Under the pieces are notes generated by a model. It saw nothing but the letters and a program-made list of their open reading frames with translations, did not search any database and was not told where the DNA came from. This document shows, in pieces, positions 1 through 10,800 of a stretch of 64,000 nt of DNA. Positions within the stretch are counted from its first letter, which is position 1. Each line of letters opens with the position of its first letter. Source of the DNA: Albugo candida (taxonomy: Eukaryota; Oomycota; Peronosporomycetes; Albuginales). The DNA lies in assembly GCA_040437565.1 (NCBI GenBank), contig JBDOQK010000004.1, forward strand, positions 558,001 to 622,000, read 5' to 3'. A program made the position numbers and the translations under genes.

Positions 1-2828
1 CTAACAAGCTGTTATTAAGCACACAGATGGCATCGTAATCATTCACAAGGTGGTTTGATCGAGAATGCAATCAGTCACCTGTATTATTATTATTAATTGA
101 CGTTTTCGCGGTGGTATCAAATCCGAAGAGTAGGATTCTAGCTTTCGTTACGTCTGACAGATTCCTTCTGAGGTAGTGGCACCAGCTGTATATTGACATT
201 GGCTCAGGGCTTACCTATGAGATGCGACCTTCCTAGGCTTAACTGAAAGGACGCAATTCGTACGCGTAGCTGAAAGCACATATCAAACAAAATCAACGAG
301 AATGAGGTTAAGAGGTTTGCTGAGTGCTTGCTGTACCTGGCTGTACTCTGTGCTTAGGCTTTCGCTTGACCTAATTGAATTAGAATGATGTGGAGAACAT
401 GTGACGAGTCCTTATTACTGGAATTGAACGTGGTCAATTAAGCCTCGATGAGCTCCAACATGAGCATGCTGAAAGGGGGGGGGGGAAGCTCAATGATAGC
501 GAAAGCCATTTACTTGACGAATTTCCAACTTATAAGACATAGTCATGTCTCGAAGTGATCAGATACAAGCCGAAAAAGAATATCATTTTACGCGATTACG
601 CGTATAATTTCTTGCTGACCAACTCGATGACACTTTCGGCTCCTTTGATGTATACATAATCCTCGCTCTTGTCTACGTGCGCTCGACCAAACTTTATGAA
701 CACCCTACTCAGCTAACTCTTATTAAGTCGTCTTCGTCGTTTGATGAAGTAAGGAAGCGAAGCAAGCACAGATCATGCAAACGTCGATCGCAGTAGTTAC
801 ATTTTTGCTGTAAACACGTTCCTTTAGGACTTGTGTTGGACAATAAGGAGAGGCGGAGGGTAAAGGACAAATACAATTCACGGATATCATGATCAAAAAC
901 TACTCGAGCATAAATCTGCAGATACAGCAACAGCAATATCTATCTGCATAGGTATTTGGCAGCCGGTGAAATGTCCATCCCTTGCGCCTATAAAAGGAAA
1001 GTGTAAATTTGCGGTCAGGGTTTTGGTCAAATATGTGCTAAATATCACTCGAGATCGTCACATTCCATTCTACGTGACTGTTTGCACCGTGAGACAGAGT
1101 CATTCCGCTTAATGCTAAATCGATTTCGAGGTGATTTTACTCGGTTGATTTAAAAAAAAGATTACACAGCGATCAGGAAGGCCCCGTGTCTAGCTCGTTC
1201 TAGCTACTAGATTGAAAAACCAGTGAGTAACGTGGTCGATTGCAAGAGTCATTTGTGCTGCACGGGCCTTCATTGTTTTGTATGCACTTGAATATGTCCA
1301 TGGGAATATTCCATCAAGAAATTTTTCGGATAGCCATCACATAAGTATGATTTGCATTATGAGTAGATCTCATGTTTTGAGTTCTTAGCAAACACCGCTT
1401 CTTTCAAAGGCAGAAAAAATGCATTGTACTCATGTGGAACCATTCTCAAAAACGTTTCTGCTTCCTGTATCTTTATTATTGGATTCATTTATCTCGCGGA
1501 CACGAATCTTCCAAGTTTAAACTTGTACATTACTACTACCGCTATTCTAAAACTATCGTGCCGTGTTCAAAAAATGTAAGTTGGCAATTCGATGAAAAGG
1601 AATGAGTAATAGAAGGTGCTGGTTTTATCTGTTCGTTTGGGAAGTTGGAAGGAGAAATTTATCGAATTATCAATCCAATGCAGCTGGTTTAGTAATCCCA
1701 TGAAGTCTCCATTGATCGACGATATAATGAGTAGGATAGTCTTGCTCACGAAAACGAAACTGCATGCTATCCAGTTGATGCATGCCTTCCGTAAACTACT
1801 TCGCTTCCAGCATTGTGGAATACTGCAGTATGTTAAATTATCGAGGAGTGTTCGTCTGGAATTCAATCGCCAACGCAAAACGAATGAGTGATCGAGAAAT
1901 CAAATCTTAATTGTTTCTGATGGGGAATATGCGGTAATTATCGGATTTTGATGAAATGAAACTAAAGAAAAGAAATTTGAGCTGACAGTGAGGACTATAG
2001 GCTCCGCTGTTAGAGTTATTGGCATCATCTCTTCCGTATAACACACTATCACTCTATATATGCAGGAAATTATCTGTCCAAAATAATTGTCCCCTCACGT
2101 GCCGTTAATATCGAGACGGCGTTCCCTTCGCTACCAACTACAATCAACTGCACGCGGACAATGTAGAATAGAATTTCCCTAGACACGATTTTATACGGTC
2201 TTGATTCCGCTGTACTCTAGGGACTGACATATAGCGGAGGAGCCATGAACCTAAAATTGCGGTATGTCTACTCCAACTGTTCGCATTATGAGACTGCAAC
2301 GAGTCAGCGTCCAAGTTCGAGGTAAGAAATATTGTACTGAATAGCTTTGTTCTAGTCACCGAGTCATATGACTCGAAGACGGGCGTTATACGAACGCATT
2401 AAGAAGGTCCTGAATTCGATCTAACCGATCTCATATGCACTCCGTAGCTTGTTCTGACATCAATAAGTAAATATCCTTATATATGTAGTAATCAAGAAGT
2501 AAAGATTTGATTTATATGTAGTAATTTGACGGCAGGCGTAGCTCTGAAGCATAAAAGCGAGAATTTCCGCTCAGCTTTTAGAATACCCATATGGCAATGG
2601 ATTGAGGGACCCACAAGACGCTTAACTATCATGCACAATCAATGCAAGTATACGAAAATTCTTATCTTTGATCGGTGTGACAACCAGCGAGCATACATCC
2701 TGTATCAAGTGCAATGAATGAGTTCTCAATATTCTGCCAGCCAATGAGGACACTACAACACCACAAGATTTGAACCAATCCACATCGTTCTAATTCAGTA
2801 CCAGTTATTGGATCAAAGCGAATACATA
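1..2828. other. Left-end region without a recognisable gene
   Basis: All open frames here are short and show no family resemblance, signal peptide or domain that I can defend. An 11-base G run lies at 475-485. A short direct repeat containing TATATGTAGTAAT occurs near 2481-2525. I see no transposon ends, tRNA or rRNA. The last few hundred bases should hold the promoter of the LLPH-like gene starting at 2829, but no clear core-promoter motif stands out. Confidence 0.5.
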
Positions 2829-3191
2829 ATGGCGAAAAGCATACGCTCCAAAATCAAGCGCAAATTTCGCACAGAGCTAAGAAAAAGAATCGGAGTCCCT
2901 CATTTGCAGAAACAACAAGAAAAAATACAAGAGGAACTAAAGAAAGCTATAGCTTCACCAACAAATTGTGCGTCTGTATTGGAATTGAAACACATAATGG
3001 GAGCATCGGAAGCACCTATTGCTTGTCAGATGTCGACCGAGAATATCAAAAATGAAGTGGAAATGACTGATGTCAGTGCTGGTCAAGTGAGGAAAAGGAA
3101 GCTTAAAGGTAACGGCAAAAAGCCACAGCGTAAGAAAACCCAAAAAAACAAATTTGTTCAATTTCACTTACTTCGGAAAAAAGGTAGCTGA
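2829..3191 (+). CDS. LLPH: LLPH/LAPS18-like nucleolar protein
   Basis: This single-exon frame encodes a 120-residue, very basic protein. It opens with MAKSIRSKIKRKFRTELRKR, the hallmark start of the LLPH (learning-associated protein, DUF2423) family. The C-terminus is a Lys/Arg tract (KGNGKKPQRKKTQKNK) resembling a nucleolar-localisation segment. Family members are about 80-130 residues, nucleolar and linked to large-subunit ribosome assembly. The frame is open seven codons further upstream, but the ATG at 2829 gives the conserved N-terminus exactly and is chosen as start. It lies upstream of, and points toward, the ADAT3-like gene (convergent). The family call rests on the N-terminal block; the middle is poorly conserved. 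Confidence 0.8.
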   Translation: MAKSIRSKIKRKFRTELRKRIGVPHLQKQQEKIQEELKKAIASPTNCASVLELKHIMGASEAPIACQMSTENIKNEVEMTDVSAGQVRKRKLKGNGKKPQRKKTQKNKFVQFHLLRKKGS

Positions 3192-3688
3192 TTGTATATA
3201 TAATAAACCAAGAGCTCTTTCACGTCCTCACGAGCGAATTTGTGCGAACCCTTTTCTCCGAAGCTTTTAAAAAAGCACAGTATTTCTATTACTCATGAAA
3301 TAAAGGTAGATATCGAGGAACACAAATCAGAGCATCAACGTTGCATACGATCGTTGACAAGTATGGTACGATTCGTGATCTCTCTCAACCATCCGATAAT
3401 CCCAGCAGCTTCTTCACAAGTAAAAAAAACGAGCGCGTAGAGCCTCATTGACCTACATTTCGATTGGGAGCTTGCCGTACTCTATTTCATTCACAACGCT
3501 TCCCGCTACCACATTCCGTATTGTGCATCCCAATTGGAATGCTTTGAGGAAAAGCGATATTTCCATACTATGACATGTACCAGTTACTAGGAAGCTAATA
3601 GCACAACCCCTACTGCTCGCGTTAGGCGCGCGATGTAAGTATCGAGGTGTTTTGTCTCTGTGAGGTGCTACATCATGATTTTGAGCTA
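3192..3688. other. Convergent spacer between LLPH and ADAT3 genes
   Basis: This 497-bp spacer lies between two converging genes, so it should hold both 3' UTRs and polyadenylation sites. An AATAAA-like string (ATATAATAAACC) lies just after the LLPH stop, at about 3199. A 66-codon open frame at 3240-3440 has no recognisable features and is not called. Confidence 0.5.
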
Positions 3689-4645
3689 TCAGAGCAATTT
3701 GTGTTCGCTTTCGATTGGATTTCGTGCATGAAAGACACGATAGTGGTGGTTGAGCGACTTTATACTTTGGAGAAAGATTCCTGAGCCACCCAAAGCTCCA
3801 TGAGAATCGTTTTTCTTGTAAAAGATAACACGACGAACTCTGCTATGAATTAGCGCCATCGCACACATGACACACGGCTCAACGTCCGCATAAACGTCGT
3901 ACGAGGTACACAGATAAGACGTAAGCGTAGTTGATTTCTCAAGCTTGTGATTTTCTTCAGTATCTTGGGCAGCGCTTTGATCTTTGCAAGCTCGATCACG
4001 AAGGGCGACTTGGTCTATGGCAATCATGATAGGATGATACGTGGTCCGAAACGCATACTTTTCATCTCTCATCGAATGAAAAGATTGACAGATCACTTGA
4101 TTTGATGTTGCATCAACAAGTAGACAATCATGGCTACACTGAAATTGATGCAGGAAATCAGCGTTGTCTAATTTTTCTGAACGCGTTGTTAGCATTTTCA
4201 TGTATTCTCCCGCTCGAAGAGAGTCTTTATCGGTGATATCCTCGTGACGTAAGCTTTCTGGAGACACACTCGAATGGAAAATCAGTGGCCAAAGCTTCGT
4301 ACGGATGGCCCACAGCTCCTTCGACTTTGGTTGCTCACAGTAGACGTCATGTGTATGTAATTCACCCTGAAATTGCGTTTTCAGGTCTTCCCTATTGTCC
4401 TTGTACGATAAATTATCAAGACGAACGGGATGAAGCAGGGCAATAAGCTGATCAGTTTCCGTGTGTTTCTTGATTCGCTTCAAATGAGGGTATCCTTGCT
4501 GGACTAAAGTTCCAAAACGATTTGTTAATAGCTTCATAACCATACTACCATGTTTATTTGAAAAGCTAAGAACGTAAAATGGCTCCATAGCTTCGCTGTC
4601 GGCATCGCTTTCCACTCCACAAATCTCGTCCAAAACCCATGACAT
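3689..4645 (-). CDS. ADAT3: ADAT3/Tad3-like tRNA A34 deaminase non-catalytic subunit
   Basis: This 318-residue single-exon protein carries a C-terminal cytidine/deoxycytidylate-deaminase fold. The zinc motif has H204 in YHPIMIAIDQ and the pair C258/C261 in PCVMCAMALIHSRVRRVIF. Catalytic deaminases have HAE at the first motif. Here the Glu position is Ile206 (H-P-I), matching the ADAT3/Tad3 signature HPV/HPI of the catalytically dead partner of ADAT2/Tad2. With ADAT2 it forms the A34-to-inosine tRNA deaminase. The N-terminal ~170 residues are the variable tRNA-binding part. The ATG at 4645 (MSWVLDEIC) is the first ATG; the frame extends eight codons upstream without one. The DDX54 gene is divergent, 309 bp away. 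Confidence 0.9.
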   Translation of the reverse strand: MSWVLDEICGVESDADSEAMEPFYVLSFSNKHGSMVMKLLTNRFGTLVQQGYPHLKRIKKHTETDQLIALLHPVRLDNLSYKDNREDLKTQFQGELHTHDVYCEQPKSKELWAIRTKLWPLIFHSSVSPESLRHEDITDKDSLRAGEYMKMLTTRSEKLDNADFLHQFQCSHDCLLVDATSNQVICQSFHSMRDEKYAFRTTYHPIMIAIDQVALRDRACKDQSAAQDTEENHKLEKSTTLTSYLCTSYDVYADVEPCVMCAMALIHSRVRRVIFYKKNDSHGALGGSGIFLQSIKSLNHHYRVFHARNPIESEHKLL

Positions 4646-4954
4646 AATTAGATTATGTCGACCACACAATCTAGTGATCTGGAAGTTGCTACCTCGGAAA
4701 TGTAATACTACTCTTCACAACAGCTTTGAGGGTATCTCTTTGCACAACTGGATATGTCATGCAAGCAGCAGTGATACACATGAAATCGCTCAGAAAGCTT
4801 ATAATGCTGTGGAAATATAAGTGAATGCAATATGTAGAAGAAAAATCGTCTTAATCAGGTAGCGGCTTCGATCCTAGGATTCTTACGTTGTGTGCAGAAC
4901 AAACGCTATAATAGGACAAACCAATCAAATTCATCTAATACGCTTCTGAGCTGA
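4646..4954. promoter_or_regulatory. Divergent intergenic region, ADAT3 / DDX54
   Basis: This 309-bp region separates the start codons of two divergently transcribed genes (ADAT3-like leftward, DDX54-like rightward) and must contain both promoters. No coding potential is seen. I cannot identify a convincing initiator or TATA element, so this is called from position only. Confidence 0.5.
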
Positions 4955-7471
4955 ATGGCGTCGGCGATGCCAACGGACGATGGTAGCAACGCCACGAAGG
5001 CACCTCAAAATAACAATAGTAAGAAGAATAAGAAAGGTGGAGGTTTCCAACACCTGGGACTTAGTAACCCTGTGTACCGTGCTGTTATGGCAATGGGATA
5101 CAAAGTTCCTACGCCAATACAACGCAAATCTCTTCCACTCATTCTGTCAGGCAAAGATGTTGTCGGTATGGCGCGCACAGGAAGCGGGAAATCCGCCGCT
5201 TTCCTAATTCCACTCATAGAGAAACTCAAAGAACACTCGACACGCGTCGGATTGCGTGGGTTAGTGCTCGCACCGACGCGAGAATTGGCACTTCAGACAC
5301 TCCAGTTCACTAAAGGACTTGCTAAATACACAAGTCTTCGTATCTCACTTATTGTGGGAGGAGAAGGCATGGAGCAGCAATTTTCAGCCCTTGCGAGCAA
5401 TCCAGATATTCTCGTCGCTACACCAGGACGACTCATGCATCACTTGCAAGAAATTCCAGATTTCAACTTGAAATCTGTAGAGTATGTTGTTTTCGATGAA
5501 GCTGACAGACTATTTGAAATGGGGTTTGCTGACCAATTGCATGAGATTCTCTCACAGATGCCTCTCAATCGACAAACATTACTTTTCTCCGCCACCTTGC
5601 CAAGTGTGCTAGCCCAATTTGCTCGAGCAGGACTCAATGAACCAGCGATGATACGTTTGGACGTAGAAAATAAGATGTCGGAAAATCTGAAAATGGCATT
5701 TTTCACTGTGCGATCAGATGATAAGCCCGCTGTCTTTGTACACCTCGTTCGAGATTTTTTGCCAAAAAGCGATCAGACTATTATTTTTACGGCTACTCGC
5801 CATCACGTGGAGCTTTTGCACCAATTGCTCAACGCCAACAACATTGAATCCTCTTGTGTCTACGGCGAAATGGATCAAACTTCACGAAAGCTCAACATCG
5901 CTAAATTCAGAGCAGGAAAGACCAATCTACTCCTTGTCACAGATGTTGCAGCACGAGGAATCGATATTCCTTTACTGAATAACGTTATCAACTACTCATT
6001 CCCTCCAACAGCCAAACTATTTGTTCATCGTGTAGGGCGAGCTGCAAGAGCCGGCAAGAGTGGTACTGCTTTCAGCTTACTAGACCCAACAGAGTATCCG
6101 TTTCTTGTAGACCTTCACTTGTACATTGGCCGTCGACTAGAGGATTCGTCACCTGTCAATTCTGAGCCTTACTCGCTGAAGGAGATGCAAGTTCAGCACA
6201 TCCATTATGGCTCTTTTCCGTGCGAGATCACAGATCGGGAAAATGAGCAAATCCAATATCTACTAAAGCATCATCCTATCGTGTCACCGCTCGTCAAAGT
6301 GTGTGACAACGCGTCAAAGTTGTATCAAAGAACACGCGCTGATCCATCGAAGCTCTCTATCAAACGTGCAAAAGGATTACAAATACAATGCCATCCACTC
6401 TTCAAAAAAGATTTTCTGGACCACGATAGAGCCGAAAAAGAAGAATGTCTCGCTAAAATTCAAACTTTTCGCCCAACCCAAACGATCTTTGAAGTCGCAT
6501 CATCTCGAGCCGTTCCAGGTACCAAGAAGTCAAACACGACATCAGCGATGAGTGTGATGGCAAGCAAGCGCAATGCCCATTCTAAAATCATTGAGAAACA
6601 TGCAAGTAAAGACGCAGAGGTGTCTCATATCAGCATCCCAATCGAGCGATATACTACCCCAACATGCTTTCCAGCACAAGTCGTAGCGCAAACGGAGCCG
6701 AAAAAAGGCCGCTATCTATCCAAACATGCGCGAAAACAGCTCCGAAGGCGTGTTGCAGCAGGCGAAAGTCAATCTGATGTCCTGGAAAATCTCTTAGCAG
6801 CGCAAGACCAGCGAAATGAGCCGACTTCTGATACTATGGAAATTCGCCAAACGCAGGTGAAGCCAGAATTCAAAGATCAGGATAATTATATCGACACTGC
6901 CAAATCAGAGAGAGAATTGATGGATGGCAGTTTTTTTAACCAAGTGGACGACCAAAATGCATTTTCGAATCGATTAGATGCATCCACATTAGATCTTAAT
7001 CCCGATGACGCTTTGCAAATGAACCGAAAACGACGCATTGTACATTGGGACACTCGAAAGAAAAAGTATGTTCGCACCATGGCGCAAGATCTAACAAAGC
7101 AGGGAACTGTACGGAAGAAACCACCCGCACACGAGTATATACGGACTGAGAGTGGAATCAAAATTAAAGCCAAAAAGCAGCAATGGGGAGAATTGTACAA
7201 AAAGTGGCAGCAAAAGCAAAATCGTTCGATCCGTCCTGGACTCGAAGAAGACGAACGAGCTGGAAATATCGATTATCGTCACAAGAGAGTCAAGCTGAAA
7301 GGTGTCAAAAATGAGCTGCAGAGTGAGCAAATGATACGGAAAGAACAAGTGCGTAAAGGGAGATCCCAGTCGAATTATAAGACCGATAAAACATCTCACA
7401 AGCCTCGAAGAAAAGGAGGCTCGCATGGAGCGCCAACCAGAAGCAAATCGATCATTCGGAAACGAAGATGA
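4955..7471 (+). CDS. DDX54: DEAD-box RNA helicase DDX54/Dbp10
   Basis: This intronless frame encodes 838 residues. All helicase motifs are intact: Q motif GYKVPTPIQ (48-56), motif I ARTGSGKS (73-80), Ia PTRELA (107-112), Ib TPGR (156-159), II DEAD (181-184), III SAT (212-214), V TDVAARGID (329-337) and VI HRVGRAARAG (358-367). A GGGFQHLGL block before the Q motif and a long basic C-terminus identify DDX54/Dbp10 rather than a general DEAD protein. The C-terminus contains a DBP10CT-like stretch ending RRIVHWDTRKKKYV. Family members act in the nucleolus on pre-60S rRNA remodelling; human is ~880 and yeast ~995 residues. The first ATG at 4955 is used. The C-terminal 60 residues are almost all Lys/Arg/Ser. 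Confidence 0.96.
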   Translation: MASAMPTDDGSNATKAPQNNNSKKNKKGGGFQHLGLSNPVYRAVMAMGYKVPTPIQRKSLPLILSGKDVVGMARTGSGKSAAFLIPLIEKLKEHSTRVGLRGLVLAPTRELALQTLQFTKGLAKYTSLRISLIVGGEGMEQQFSALASNPDILVATPGRLMHHLQEIPDFNLKSVEYVVFDEADRLFEMGFADQLHEILSQMPLNRQTLLFSATLPSVLAQFARAGLNEPAMIRLDVENKMSENLKMAFFTVRSDDKPAVFVHLVRDFLPKSDQTIIFTATRHHVELLHQLLNANNIESSCVYGEMDQTSRKLNIAKFRAGKTNLLLVTDVAARGIDIPLLNNVINYSFPPTAKLFVHRVGRAARAGKSGTAFSLLDPTEYPFLVDLHLYIGRRLEDSSPVNSEPYSLKEMQVQHIHYGSFPCEITDRENEQIQYLLKHHPIVSPLVKVCDNASKLYQRTRADPSKLSIKRAKGLQIQCHPLFKKDFLDHDRAEKEECLAKIQTFRPTQTIFEVASSRAVPGTKKSNTTSAMSVMASKRNAHSKIIEKHASKDAEVSHISIPIERYTTPTCFPAQVVAQTEPKKGRYLSKHARKQLRRRVAAGESQSDVLENLLAAQDQRNEPTSDTMEIRQTQVKPEFKDQDNYIDTAKSERELMDGSFFNQVDDQNAFSNRLDASTLDLNPDDALQMNRKRRIVHWDTRKKKYVRTMAQDLTKQGTVRKKPPAHEYIRTESGIKIKAKKQQWGELYKKWQQKQNRSIRPGLEEDERAGNIDYRHKRVKLKGVKNELQSEQMIRKEQVRKGRSQSNYKTDKTSHKPRRKGGSHGAPTRSKSIIRKRR

Positions 7472-7834
7472 TCAATCCCTTTTATCTCATCAATATATGA
7501 ATGTGTGGCGATATGTCGAACTGAGGGATCACTATCAATCTTCGTTTCCTTCATTATTGCTCCTCGTTGTTCAGAACGTGATACATGCTGTCTTTACATC
7601 ACAATGGCTTGATCGATAGCTTTCCCGCACGTTTCCTTTGGACATTGTATGCGCTTATGACGACAATCCTTTGTGGTGTGCGATACATAAACAGATGGTG
7701 ATTGGAGGAAATCTTCGTTACTTACAGGCTTTTCATCCAATTATATAAATAGCTCTTAGCGTTTGGCGAATCTGTGGCTCCCATTTTTCATGACGAAAGT
7801 CGCAACGTACAGGCGGCTTTCAGGAGTATTTTAC
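7472..7834. other. Spacer between DDX54 and UGGT genes
   Basis: This 363-bp tandem spacer holds the DDX54 3' end and the UGGT promoter. An A/T-rich ATTATATAAATAG string at about 7740 sits some 90 bp before the UGGT start and could serve as a TATA-like element. No independent gene is supported. Confidence 0.4.
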
Positions 7835-10800
7835 ATGCGTTGGACACTTCTCACTTCGATTCTTCTTGCATTTGCGCCTCAATGTGATAGTCGTGGTATC
7901 CATGTGAATGTTACTGCTTCGTGGAAGAGTGCGATCACATATCCATTGGTTGAGATCAGGTACATAGAAGCAACAATGCATCACCGCTACATCACGCTAA
8001 CGTACCAAATTGAAGCGAGTTTCTCGCACAGGAAGATCCTGCTCTGTTTTGGCAATGGATTGATCTTTTGGGAGCTGGTGAAATGTTTCCGACCAAAATG
8101 CACGAAGAAATTAAGGATACAAACACCGAAGTTGTTCTTGATGTTTCTGGAGACGCTGAGTCGTCCGTCACGTATCCTCTTAGGTCCTGGCAAGAATTGA
8201 CCGATGAAGTTCAATCTACAATTGAGACAATCGCATCGGAAGCGATGAAGCTTGCAGATACATTACTTCCTTCGCACCATAATGTATGTGGTGCAACTTG
8301 AATTCCAAACATTCGCTTACAAACTTTTTATATAGATAATGAAACTTGCATTGCTTACACGGAGTTATTCTCCTAAAGTAGAAATGTTCCGACAAATGGC
8401 ATTAGACTCCATGTATCATGCTCCATGTGAGATACACATAAGTTCTTGGGCGATTCTGACAAGCCCAACGTGTGTCTTGGCTTATGCATGCTCCAAAACC
8501 CAGTTGGAGGCGCTTGTACAAGATCTTCATGAAAACTCTTCATCATGTGTCAGTCCTGCCAGGAATGACAAAGTATTTCCAGTAGATCATGTATTTGTAG
8601 GCAGTAAAGAAGAAAACGCTGCTTCCCAGAATCTCACATTCATACTCTATGGTACGATTGCGACAAGTCTATTCTACGACCTTCACAAAACAATCAAACC
8701 ATTTGCTGAAATTGGTCGATTCACGTACATTGTTCGGCACTATAATAGGGACTCTTTGCTTCCTACTCTGCTGCAAGGTTATGGTGTGAGCTTGGACATC
8801 AAAAATATGGAATATAAAGCCATAGACGACGATGAAACGGATAAATTTGATGAGAATCACGGTGTATCGGGAATGGAAGATCTTGAAGGTCTTTTATTCG
8901 AAAAACTGGTTCAACATAATGAAGCTTTGAAGGAAGGCTTGGAGCAATTCCAAGAAACAATGTTGAAGAAGCAAGTCGAAGACATAATCCATGAAGAGGA
9001 ACAACTTGAAACGTGGAATTTGGATAACTTGGGTATGGTTGCTGCATTCGAAATTCTTCAGTCTAAAGATCCACTTCGGCACATCAAAACACTCTCTCAA
9101 GACTTCCCAAAGCACGCAAAACGACTTGCGATGGCAAAAAACTCATTACCCCCCGAAATAAGAGAGATTTTACAACAATGGCGAAGTTCCGTCGTGAATC
9201 ACGATTATCTCGACACTCTGGTCGTGAATGGAATTCCCATTTCTGCAACGCGAGGCTCGTTAAATATTTTCGATCTGATGCAGTTGATTCAGCAAGAGTG
9301 GTCTCTTGTCAAAAAGTTTTCAAACATTGGCTTACCGGAGCACGATATCGTGCAGCTACGTGAAATCGGGATGGAGTCACTAAAAGAGGCTCAATATGGA
9401 ACAGAAAAGGTTGTTCGTATCATGATACGAGGACCGCTCGATGGTATCACACCATTCTACTTGAACAACATCGAAACAAACCCTGCTTTTGCTCGCCTTC
9501 CAAGCTCGATCAATACTTTGAAATCTCCCGCTTGGAACCTTATACAAATACGCCGAAACATGTACGAAGTAACTGTGATTTTTGATCCCACAACTCAATC
9601 AGGCGTGGCAGTCCTGCAAGAAATGCAGTTTCTTCTGGTAAGAGGTGCGCCTATACAATTCAGCATATTACCCACGTCGAAAGAATTGATGAATACCGTC
9701 AATCTTCAAGAGCGCACGAAATTAATCCAGTCGTGGAAACAAGCATCGCTCGGAGAAGCTGCAACAGCTCTCCATTTCAGCAAAATCGTTCTTCTAATCA
9801 GGGACCAAGCGCTTCAAGATGACGCAGATGATAATGGCGATTCTCTCATATCACAATTTCTAACATTGATACCGACATTGGATGTGGGCTATACGATTTC
9901 TAAGCTGATTGGGATTTTTCTCGAGACAATAGATAATGAAGCAGAGACAACAGAAAAAGTGTATGCTGTCTTGAAAAGCAGTCGTTTTGATGAAGAATTT
10001 ATCTCCATGAGTGAGTTTGTGTTACGCAAACATTTGCCGTTTGAATGTTATCTTTTCAACGGAATCATCCAATCTGGACTATCGATACAAGAAAAACTCA
10101 TGGAGAATTTCGGGCGCGATCAACAAATATACCAAACCTTAGCGAGAGCTGATGATTTATCGGACAAGCGAGATCTGATTGAGCAACTACTCGAGTCTCA
10201 AGACACATTCAACTCATACTTTACTATCTACTCGGATTCTACAAGCGAAGTTGACTTTCAGTCATTCATCTTTGAACCAAAACCAGCTTTATCGCTATTA
10301 AACAACGATCTCGATGGAGCACTGGAACGCATGTTGCTACATCACGTCTCGTACTTCCATCCTATCGATTCAGCATCGATCCCGAAGAAAGAAACCTTGA
10401 TTTTCCTCGTAAGTGTGCAGAGTCCCAAAGCGTGTGCGCACGCCTATCATGGTGTTGCTGAGCTTTTGCGCACAAATCCGAAAAATAGCTCGAATGTGCG
10501 TGTAGGAATTGTTCACCTACAGGAAGCGAGTCCGTCAGGCTTGGATGAAGACAGAAAGAATGTAGCTCAATTGATTCTTGATATAATGTCGAAGGCAGGC
10601 ACCTCGGATAAACGAATTGTGCTGGAAATACTTGCACAAGCGCTCAAGTGCCAGATGGATGGTAAAACGTACGAAGAAAGCAAACAAATTTTGCTTGAAC
10701 TGCTAGCAGCACATGAGCCAAATCTCGCTGCGGAATGGAAAGAATTCGTCAAAGCTCATATCACATTCCCCGAACTGCAAGTTGATCCGAATATACAACA

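Noticed and set aside
475-485. 11-base G run as a functional quadruplex or promoter element
   Set aside because: A single homopolymer without further G tracts; may be a slippage or sequencing artefact.
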